Shown here: piece after piece, positions 41,741-49,073 of the stretch | How the letters are laid out: each line of letters opens with the position of its first letter | Numbering within the stretch: the first letter of the stretch is position 1 | Source of the DNA: Microbacterium halophytorum | Lineage (GTDB): Bacteria > Actinomycetota > Actinomycetes > Actinomycetales > Microbacteriaceae | Length of the DNA: 64,000 nt | Assembly (NCBI RefSeq): GCF_002970975.1 | Contig: NZ_PNFA01000009.1 | Span: 124,001 to 188,000, forward strand | Reading direction: 5' to 3' | Made by a program: the position numbers and the translations under genes | The notes under the pieces: model-generated | Told to the model about the DNA's origin: nothing | The model's input: the letters and a program-made list of their open reading frames with translations, nothing else | Databases searched by the model: none

Positions 41741-42178
41741 CTACCCCCGGCGTGGCTCGTAGTCCCACCTGCGGGTGAGCATCATGCGGACGATGAAGAC
41801 AGCGGCGGCGAGGACGATGAAACCCATCTGTGTCCAGCGTGACGATCCGGGTTCGGCGTTTATCTGCGCGGCGAGGACGGTTGCCTCGTAGATGCCCGCC
41901 CCGGCGAGGATGAGACCGATCGAGGATCGTTCCACCCACCACCAGCCCGGCAGCACCGCGACCGTGCCGCCGAGCCCGCCCAGCGTGATCAGCACCGCCC
42001 AGAACAATGTCAGTGCCGTCCCGAGCCGCCATTCGACCGACGACGGCGGGTTCGTGATCGTCACCATCCCGACCGCCGTCGTGATCAGGTACACGCAGAA
42101 GTAGAACGCTTTCAGGTGCCGCGGCTCGCTGATCGCCTCCCACAACCGCCGCACTGCAGAGACGGCACGCATGATCAC
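41741..42178 (-). CDS. four-span membrane protein of the lysis module
   Basis: A 145-residue protein with four predicted membrane segments and a basic tail. It directly follows the endolysin with a 4-nt overlap. Similar four-span proteins sit between lysin and holin genes in many actinophages. It may be the actual holin, with the two smaller proteins as partners. Confidence 0.6.
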   Translation of the reverse strand: MIMRAVSAVRRLWEAISEPRHLKAFYFCVYLITTAVGMVTITNPPSSVEWRLGTALTLFWAVLITLGGLGGTVAVLPGWWWVERSSIGLILAGAGIYEATVLAAQINAEPGSSRWTQMGFIVLAAAVFIVRMMLTRRWDYEPRRG

Positions 42179-42984
42179 CCCTTGAGGCGTTCGGCGGTCT
42201 TCGTGAGGATCGCGTCTGCGAGCTCGGACGCCTGCACCTCGGTCACCTGGCCGGCGATCGCGTCCGCGAGGGCCTGCACGTCGATGTCGCCGCCGCCCTG
42301 CGCGCGTTCGATCTGCTGCGCACCGATCTCCGACATGATCGCGCCCGTGAGGGAGCCGTGCGTACGGACGCCCTTCTTTCCGAAGCGCACGCTGTCGTAG
42401 ATCGCGAGCACGCGATCCGCCATGCGCTTGATCAGGTCACCGATACCGTTCCGCGCCCACACGTGCGCGGCCATGTCCTCGTACGGGAAGGTGCGGATAA
42501 CCTCCGCGGCAACCCGCTTCACGTCTTCACTGGAAAGGGGCATGTCTTCCTCCTCGATCTCGCCTGCCGCGCTGGCAGTGCTGTAGTTGATGGGTGCGCC
42601 AAGAATGGTCTCGGTCCACCCGAAGTAGGGCCGGCCGATCTGCGCTTCACGCTGGTCGATCGTGCAGACGCCGACCTCGCCGTACTTCGGGTAGTCGGTA
42701 GCGACGACTCGGCCACCGCCGAGGCTGATCACGACATCGCCCGCGTCACTCCCTGCCTTCGGCCCCCACCAGACGGGGACACCTGCGGGCGGGTTACGGT
42801 CGCCGGCGTGCTTGCCCGGGCTCCCGTACCAACCGGCCGTGGCCGTCTGATAGTCGCCATTGGCGAGGCCCGCCGCTCCCGCCTGCGCGTACGCCTGCCA
42901 CACGTAGTAGAGGCACGCGCCGTGATGGGCGAGCTCGCCCCAATTGCGGAGGATGCTCGCCGCCTTCGCTCCGTCAGCTGCCAT
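42175..42984 (-). CDS. endolysin-like protein (Cys-peptidase-type N-terminal domain)
   Basis: A 269-residue protein. Residues 1-125 look like a papain-like (CHAP/NlpC-type) hydrolase: nucleophile candidate in HHGACLYYVWQAYAQAG, a later GDVVISLGGGRVVATDYP strand, and many aromatic residues. The rest is a helical region (EDVKRVAAEVIRTFPYEDM...) ending in coiled repeats, perhaps for binding or oligomerisation. GGGAGGG precedes the ATG. Lying ahead of three membrane proteins, it is the best candidate for the lysin. Confidence 0.7.
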   Translation of the reverse strand: MAADGAKAASILRNWGELAHHGACLYYVWQAYAQAGAAGLANGDYQTATAGWYGSPGKHAGDRNPPAGVPVWWGPKAGSDAGDVVISLGGGRVVATDYPKYGEVGVCTIDQREAQIGRPYFGWTETILGAPINYSTASAAGEIEEEDMPLSSEDVKRVAAEVIRTFPYEDMAAHVWARNGIGDLIKRMADRVLAIYDSVRFGKKGVRTHGSLTGAIMSEIGAQQIERAQGGGDIDVQALADAIAGQVTEVQASELADAILTKTAERLKG

Positions 42985-43007
42985 AGTGTCCCTCCCGGGA
43001 AATAGGA

Positions 43008-43038
43008 AGCCCGCCCGGGTTTCAAGCCCGGGCGGGCT
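43008..43038 (-). terminator. hairpin between tail gene and endolysin
   Basis: A perfect 12-bp stem AGCCCGCCCGGG / CCCGGGCGGGCT with a 7-nt loop. It could reduce read-through from the tail genes into the lysis genes, making lysis-gene output tunable. Confidence 0.7.
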
Positions 43039-43071
43039 GTCAATTCGCCCCGATCGGGGGCTGTATCGGGG

Positions 43072-45948
43072 TTAGGCGACGGATGCCGTGTTTGCGTTCG
43101 TGAACCACGCCACCGATGCGCGCAGCACTTCGCCGGTCGTGTTGCCGCGCACGATGATCCGGCCGTTCGGATTCACCTGGATGGGGCACCGCTTGACCGT
43201 CGAGTGGTCCGGCGTGGCGTCTCCGTAGGCGAACGTCGTCGGCGTGTATCCCTGGGGGATTCCGCTCGTGACATCGGCTCCTTCAGGCAGCTCGATCCCG
43301 GCGATCGTCAGCGTCACTCGATCGCTCGATCGTGTGACCGAGATGTGGCCGCCGGGCGACCCCACGACGGCTCCGGGGAATCGGTCGGTGATGTCGAGCT
43401 CCGTCAGCCCGGCTCCTCGAGGCTCGTACCGGGAATCGAGCTCGTGCCGCGTGTAGCTCGAGCCGTCCGCGAGGATCATCGCCATATCGAGGTCCGTGCT
43501 CATCGCGGACGCCGATCCGGCAACGAGTGCTGCACCGTCGAGGACGGCTCGCGCGTCGGCGTACCGTTCGTTGATCGGATTCGCCCCGAGGGTCACGACC
43601 GTGCGGCCGTCGCTGGTGACGAAAGCGACGTTGCCGACGATCTGCGTACTCCCTGTGAGGCCTCCCGTCTTCCCTGCCCGGAACTCGGGCAGGTTGCGCG
43701 CGGTCGGATCGATCGTGTGCACCGCGTCCAGGACGCGTGCGTTCGGACCAGTCACCTCAACCTGTGCCGTGTACTGCCCCATGATGTCGATCAGCGTCGG
43801 GTCCTCTGCATCGATCCGCTCGATGAGCTCCGCGAGCTGCTCCGCGGTCGCACGGTTCGAGAACGACAGGCCCGACGTGTCGTTGAAGATCGCGCCTTCC
43901 CAGCCCCACGACGTGGCCTGCGTGTTCATCGCGGTGATGAAGTCGGCCATGCCTGTGCCGATCTGTTCCCCGACGACACGGCCCATGACGCGCGCGGCGG
44001 CGTTGTGCGAGGGCAGCATCATCAGCTCGAGCAGACCGCGATAGGTGATCTGGTCGCCGTCCTGTAGGCGCGGGAGCGTGCCCGACCCGGTGAGGCCGTC
44101 CGCCGTCGTCACGGTCACGGTCTCGTCGAGACGTGCGTCCGTGATCGTCTGGCGTGCGAGCCAGGCGGTGAGCATCTTCGTCAGCGATGCCGGGATGATC
44201 GGCTCGCTCACGTTCTTCTCGAACGTGACCGCGCCGGCTTCACGCATGATCGCCGCCTTCGACGACAGCCCGTCGACCTGGTAACCAGGCGGATTGGAGC
44301 GCGCCGTGAGCAGTCGCTCCATCCGCTGTCGCACCTCGGCTGAGGGCACACCGTCGAAGATCGCGATCGCGCCGATCTTGCCGTCCCACGTGTAGGCAGC
44401 GTTTCCCGACGAGTGTCCACCGATCGTGAGACCGGACATCGGCATGGTGAACGGGTGGTCGGGTCCGCCGGAGCCGTCGTGGTACTGCGCGACGCCGTCG
44501 ATGAAGAAGCGAGAGCCGGTGTTGCCGTTGAACAGCGCGCCGATCACGTGCATGTCGGTGTCCTGCGTCGAGTTGCGAGCCATCCGGTTGTGGCCGGCAT
44601 AGTACGCCCACGACTGGTTGCCGGTGCCAGCGACGAAGATCGCGTTGCGGTCGGCGGTCGAGCTGTCGACTGCGAAGTTCCCCGTCCCCATCTCACCCGT
44701 GCGCGACTGCGCGACCACCATGATGAACGTTGGCTGCTCCTTGGCGGCCGCGAAGGGGCCCGTGCGGAGGGAGTGCTCCCCGCCGGCCTTCATGTAGTCC
44801 AGCGCGTCTGATGCGCCGAACCCATCAGGAGCGAACGCCGGGCGGCGTGCGTACGACGGTGCGACGGCGTCGGGAAGGTTCCCAAGCGCGTCGCGCAGCC
44901 GGTCGACCTGCCCGTCAATGATGTCGCGGGTGCGGGCGTTCGATGGGTCGTAGACCGCGGCCCAACCATCAGCGATCGCGAGATCCACCAGCGCCTGTGC
45001 TTCCGCCGAGGGCGACACGTCGTCTTCCCAAGCGAGGCGACGCCATCCGGTGAACGTCGTTACCCCGTCGGTACTCAGCCAGCCGCGACGCACCCACTCG
45101 CCCGACGACTCGGTGTAGGACTGTCGCACGACGCCGGGGTGATCCGTCGGGTCGACCTTGAGGATCGCCGGCGACGGCGGCACAGCGTACGGAAGGCCCG
45201 CGCGAGCAACGCCGGACTCGATCCGGTACGTGCCCGCGTGCGCCTCGTCGACGAGCGTGTCAGCATCAGCCTCGAGCACGCCGCGCGGCATCGAGACGAT
45301 GTCGGACGACACGATCATCTGCCATGCGCCCCAGGCCGAGCTCGACACGACCTCACGCCATGCGGCGGGCCTACCTGCTACGTAGACGCGCTGGACTTCC
45401 GAGAGGCCGGGAGCGGCCGAGACAACCTCAGCAGTCGCTTCGTTCTGCAGCGGGAGCATCCACTCCGGCAGTCCCTGGATCGTCGCACCGACTCGCCAGT
45501 TACCCGCCCACTGCCGGCCGCGCATGTCGTCCATGTGCGTGCCCTCAGGCACCGCACCGCGAGTGATCAGCGCCGCCCCCAGCGAGCGCAGCACGTCCTC
45601 CGTGATCGACGTCGGCGACGGGATCAGAGCAGACAGGGTGCCGCCGGGGAACAGTTTGTGGACGCCCGGGAGCTCGGCGTACGCATACGCCTTCCTCTCC
45701 GGGTCATCCGTCGTCGACAGCCAGCGGGCCGCGATCTTGTACTCCGTCTCCGGGCGGCCCTTGAGATGCACCGTGTACTCGCCCGTCGCGGCGTCCACGA
45801 GCTCCGCCTCGCCCTCGACCGCCGGGACCATAGCGTTGTCGACGACCATCGACTCCACGGGGCGGAAGAACACCTGCGGTGCACGCTCAGGCTCGATCGC
45901 TTGCCCCACCACGTCCTTCAGGTAGAAGGACACATCAAACTCGGCCAT
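43072..45948 (-). CDS. large tail protein with lectin-like and D,D-carboxypeptidase-like domains
   Basis: A 958-residue virion protein. Residues 1-370 look like a tail-fibre/baseplate stalk (MAEFDVSFYLKDVVGQ start, repeated beta segments). Residues about 385-550 look like a concanavalin/LamG-type sandwich (RFFIDGVAQYHDG, AAYTWDGKIGAIAIFDGVPS). Residues about 560-810 are a penicillin-binding-protein-type peptidase domain like DacA, with PASLTK (Ser588, Lys591), LPSHN (Ser647, Asn649), NDTSGLSFSN and AGKTGG (Lys760). The last 110 residues are a beta-rich end. All three catalytic boxes are intact, so activity on D-Ala-D-Ala stems is plausible. No signal peptide. It lies between the M23 tail protein and the endolysin. 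Confidence 0.82.
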   Translation of the reverse strand: MAEFDVSFYLKDVVGQAIEPERAPQVFFRPVESMVVDNAMVPAVEGEAELVDAATGEYTVHLKGRPETEYKIAARWLSTTDDPERKAYAYAELPGVHKLFPGGTLSALIPSPTSITEDVLRSLGAALITRGAVPEGTHMDDMRGRQWAGNWRVGATIQGLPEWMLPLQNEATAEVVSAAPGLSEVQRVYVAGRPAAWREVVSSSAWGAWQMIVSSDIVSMPRGVLEADADTLVDEAHAGTYRIESGVARAGLPYAVPPSPAILKVDPTDHPGVVRQSYTESSGEWVRRGWLSTDGVTTFTGWRRLAWEDDVSPSAEAQALVDLAIADGWAAVYDPSNARTRDIIDGQVDRLRDALGNLPDAVAPSYARRPAFAPDGFGASDALDYMKAGGEHSLRTGPFAAAKEQPTFIMVVAQSRTGEMGTGNFAVDSSTADRNAIFVAGTGNQSWAYYAGHNRMARNSTQDTDMHVIGALFNGNTGSRFFIDGVAQYHDGSGGPDHPFTMPMSGLTIGGHSSGNAAYTWDGKIGAIAIFDGVPSAEVRQRMERLLTARSNPPGYQVDGLSSKAAIMREAGAVTFEKNVSEPIIPASLTKMLTAWLARQTITDARLDETVTVTTADGLTGSGTLPRLQDGDQITYRGLLELMMLPSHNAAARVMGRVVGEQIGTGMADFITAMNTQATSWGWEGAIFNDTSGLSFSNRATAEQLAELIERIDAEDPTLIDIMGQYTAQVEVTGPNARVLDAVHTIDPTARNLPEFRAGKTGGLTGSTQIVGNVAFVTSDGRTVVTLGANPINERYADARAVLDGAALVAGSASAMSTDLDMAMILADGSSYTRHELDSRYEPRGAGLTELDITDRFPGAVVGSPGGHISVTRSSDRVTLTIAGIELPEGADVTSGIPQGYTPTTFAYGDATPDHSTVKRCPIQVNPNGRIIVRGNTTGEVLRASVAWFTNANTASVA

Positions 45949-46042
45949 AACGCCTCCCCAGGCGGTCGCAATCTTGAGATACTGAGATGACCCTAGCGGT
46001 CGCTAGCGACATCTCCCCGGATCTCTCCGGGCAGAAGTGGAC

Positions 46043-47176
46043 CTACGCGGCGTCCTGTGCCGCCATATAGGCCTCGAAGTCCTCGGTCGCGCCGAAACTC
46101 GGCATGGAGGCCGATGGGCCCGACCAGAAGGTGATGTGGCAGTGGGCGCCGTACCCGTAGTCGCTACCGAAGCCAGACGCCCCGGAGACCGCGACGACAT
46201 CGCCCTGCGAGACCTGCTGCCCGACTGTCACGGGCGAGCCGGACAGATGCAGGAACCGGAACCAGGCGCCGCCGTCCGTCTTCATCGCGACGTACCGGCC
46301 GGTCGCGTTCGCGTTCGACAGGTTCACTTGCGTAATCTCGCCGTCAGCGGGCGCGTACACGCTCGTCCCGATCGGGCATTCGACGTCCGTGCCCGGCTCG
46401 GCGCTCGGCGGGTTGCGATCCTTGTGGCCCTGCCAAGACGACGAAACGCCCCACTGGGAGGCGCTCACGGGCCAGATGTAGCCCTCGGGATTCAGAACCG
46501 GTGGATCACCCGGGTCCCCCGGATCGCCGCCGTCTCCGGACCGTGGTGTCTTGTACAACTGCCCAGACGCGTCAGCGGTGACCAGGTAGTCACCTGCCCC
46601 GTCCGGCAGGCCCCGCATCGCGAACGCATCACCCACGAGATCCACAGCCGTCTCACCCTGGATGATGACGATGCCGTCGTTGCCGAAGATGTACGACGGC
46701 CCGGTGCCGAGTTGCATCGCCGCGACATCGCTGCCGAGGATGTTGAACCGCTTGAGCGTGATCGGCTCTGGGCCGTTGACGACGACCTCGCCACCGTCAT
46801 GCACGGTGACGTCGCCGCCTGAGCGGACGTTGAAGCCGGCACCACTCTGGACGTTGTACGTGCCGGTCTGGTCGAAGGTTCCCTCGAGCGAGGTGTCGCC
46901 TGTGATCGCGAGGTCGCCGTCGATCGAGGTGTCACCGGTGATCGTCGTCGGTCCAACGACGCCGAGCGTCCCGGAGATGTCGACCTGCCCGGACAGAACG
47001 GCACGCCCGACGAGCTCGAACAGCCCCTCGACGCGGATGACCGAGCCGTCCTTCATCCGGACGCTGCCACGATCCGTCGACGCGTGGCGCAACGGGTTCG
47101 CCCGGAGCATGGCCCGAAGCGCCTTCACTTCCTCCTTGAGCGCCTGGAACTCGGCCGGGTTGACGACGCTACTCAC
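46043..47176 (-). CDS. tail protein with beta-solenoid stalk and M23 peptidase domain
   Basis: A 377-residue virion protein. An N-terminal helix is followed by a repetitive beta region (residues about 60-180, with ITGDTS-type repeats), a G-D-P-rich linker (213-226) and a LytM/M23 metallopeptidase domain (235-350). The second zinc motif HCH (345-347) and the FLHLS His310 are present. The first motif reads EPGTD (260-264) where H-x-x-x-D is usual, so a Glu would replace the first zinc His. It probably cleaves or binds peptidoglycan during DNA entry. It overlaps the upstream gene by 4 nt. Confidence 0.82.
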   Translation of the reverse strand: MSSVVNPAEFQALKEEVKALRAMLRANPLRHASTDRGSVRMKDGSVIRVEGLFELVGRAVLSGQVDISGTLGVVGPTTITGDTSIDGDLAITGDTSLEGTFDQTGTYNVQSGAGFNVRSGGDVTVHDGGEVVVNGPEPITLKRFNILGSDVAAMQLGTGPSYIFGNDGIVIIQGETAVDLVGDAFAMRGLPDGAGDYLVTADASGQLYKTPRSGDGGDPGDPGDPPVLNPEGYIWPVSASQWGVSSSWQGHKDRNPPSAEPGTDVECPIGTSVYAPADGEITQVNLSNANATGRYVAMKTDGGAWFRFLHLSGSPVTVGQQVSQGDVVAVSGASGFGSDYGYGAHCHITFWSGPSASMPSFGATEDFEAYMAAQDAA

Positions 47177-48279
47177 AGCGGCACCACCTCCGGCTCGTAC
47201 GTCTCTTCATCGGTGCTGCTGTAGGACAGTCCGACGGTGTAGTGCATGCCGTCCTCGGGGGCCAGGAACCGGTCGCCGGAGTACGTCAGGTGGAATCGCG
47301 TCCCGAGGCGCAGGCGCGGCAGTGCCGGCCGGCCCTGCTCGGCGTGTAGCCGGAACTCGGTCGCCTGCGATGGTGACCTGTGCTTCGCGATGTGCGACTC
47401 GGCGAGATCGCGGAGGTCGCCGTCTTCCGCGACCAGATCCACGGCCGCTTCACGCGCCGCCATCGGTGGGCCGGTGACCGGGCCGACCTCCTCGACCGGG
47501 CGATCCTCCCCGTAGCCCTCGCCGCGGGCGAAGACGCGGGACAGCTGCCCTTCGCCCGAGAAGGTCCGCTTCAGCCCCGAGCCGCGCGGCGACCGTACCG
47601 ACATCGGCAGGTCGATCGTTGGTCCCGCGATCCTCGGGTCGCCGATCATCACGTCGTAGCGGAGGTACCCGTTGACAATCTTCGGGACGAGCGCGAGATC
47701 CGGCCCGCCAGTCTTCGACCGGATGTGGTCGATGATCTCGTCGATCGTGGTCCAGTCCTCACCCTCCCAGAGATGCGAGAAATTGCCGGCTTCGCCGAGG
47801 TAGGGGATGTCGAGCGGCAGGTCCCACGCGGGATCCCACATGCCGGCACCGATGCCGCGCTGGACGGCCTTCGCGAGCGCGCCGCGCAGCGACATCGACA
47901 CGATCTGGAAGTCAGCCGCCGATGTGCCGTACGCGCCCTCGCCCGCCGAGAACGGGTAGCGGTCCTCGAACAGCGTGTCCGCGGTGACGGTCTCGAGCTC
48001 GAGGATCTCGTCCTCGGCCGACCATGTGAAGTTCCGCACCGGGCCGGCATACATCGGGACGCCGTCGTGGAACTCGCATAGCGTCGTCCACCAGTTGCGG
48101 ACCGACTCCCGCCACGTGAACGCATCGTACGGGGATGTCGCGAGGCTGATCTGGTGCGTCCCGGAGCCTCGCGAGGTCATCGACAATCGCCACCGACCCT
48201 CGACGCTCTGCGAGTCGAGAGCAATCGGGATCGGGTGACCGTCGAGCGTGCCGTACATCGCGTAGGAGCGAGTGACCAT
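47173..48279 (-). CDS. minor tail protein (tail-tip/Gp37-like)
   Basis: A 368-residue beta-rich protein directly downstream of the distal tail protein. It has YPFSAGEGAYGT, TIDEIIDHIRSKTGGPDLALVP and the late RLGTRFHLTYSG strand, the pattern of siphovirus tail-associated proteins that sit below Dit in the tip. No enzyme motif is seen. It overlaps the M23 tail gene by 4 nt. Confidence 0.72.
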   Translation of the reverse strand: MVTRSYAMYGTLDGHPIPIALDSQSVEGRWRLSMTSRGSGTHQISLATSPYDAFTWRESVRNWWTTLCEFHDGVPMYAGPVRNFTWSAEDEILELETVTADTLFEDRYPFSAGEGAYGTSAADFQIVSMSLRGALAKAVQRGIGAGMWDPAWDLPLDIPYLGEAGNFSHLWEGEDWTTIDEIIDHIRSKTGGPDLALVPKIVNGYLRYDVMIGDPRIAGPTIDLPMSVRSPRGSGLKRTFSGEGQLSRVFARGEGYGEDRPVEEVGPVTGPPMAAREAAVDLVAEDGDLRDLAESHIAKHRSPSQATEFRLHAEQGRPALPRLRLGTRFHLTYSGDRFLAPEDGMHYTVGLSYSSTDEETYEPEVVPL

Positions 48280-48297
48280 CGTTCGCCCCCTTCCGCG

Positions 48298-49071
48298 CTA
48301 TGGCAGGTACGTCTCCGAGTAGGTGACCTGCAGCTCGCCGGCCGAGGTCGCGAAGGTGTGCTGCCCGGGCGGGAGCTCGAGCGGGTCGCGGCGGGCGACG
48401 CCCTGGTTCACCGGAGTGCCGGCAACGTAGAAGATCCCGGTATCGGCGTCGTACTTGTGCCAGACGCCGTCGACGAGGTCGCGGGTCACGTCGACGCGCC
48501 CGCCCGGGCCCGTGATCGTGTAACCGCCCGTGTGCACACCTCGCACCCGGATCACGACAGGCGCCGGATAGGTGCCGTAGTGGTTGATCGTGACGGTCGA
48601 CGCCCAGGCGGTCTGCTCCTCGTCCCCCGCATAGACCCGTTGGTCGTCCGCTCTGAACTCGATCGTGAAGTCCGCGAAGCCAGTCGACCCGCGCCGGACG
48701 ATCTGCACCGCCCCGTTGCGCTTCACGAGCGCACGGCGCCATGGCCGGCCGAACTCGGTCCACGACAGCCAGCCGAGGTCGTCGTCGCCAGGGAGTATGC
48801 GCTGCAGACTGTCGATCAGCGTCCCGAGCATTGACGGGGTCGGGGCGTAGATGAATCCCTCGAGCGCCGGCTCTCGCGCGGCGTCGCGACGGTTCCGGGT
48901 GCGGACAAGGCCAGGGCGCCGCATCGCGAAGATGTCCTCCGCCGATACGGCGCCCCCGCCGAGGAACCCCTCGGCCTCGCGCACGTAGATCCCGGGCGTG
49001 AAGTCGAACGGCCCGCCGCTGAAATGCACTCCCCCGACAGTCCACCGAGTCGATTCCGCGCTGCCGACCAT
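48298..49071 (-). CDS. distal tail protein
   Basis: A 257-residue protein. WTVGGVHFSGGPFDFTPGIYVREAEGF at the start and PLELPPGQHTFATSAGELQVTYSETYLP at the end are typical of Dit-like hub proteins that close the tail tube. It lies right after the tape measure gene. The ATG at 49071 is preferred to an upstream TTG because GGAGG lies inside the end of the tape measure gene at good spacing; the ATG also overlaps the tape measure stop region. Confidence 0.75.
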   Translation of the reverse strand: MVGSAESTRWTVGGVHFSGGPFDFTPGIYVREAEGFLGGGAVSAEDIFAMRRPGLVRTRNRRDAAREPALEGFIYAPTPSMLGTLIDSLQRILPGDDDLGWLSWTEFGRPWRRALVKRNGAVQIVRRGSTGFADFTIEFRADDQRVYAGDEEQTAWASTVTINHYGTYPAPVVIRVRGVHTGGYTITGPGGRVDVTRDLVDGVWHKYDADTGIFYVAGTPVNQGVARRDPLELPPGQHTFATSAGELQVTYSETYLP

Positions 49072-49073
49072 GA

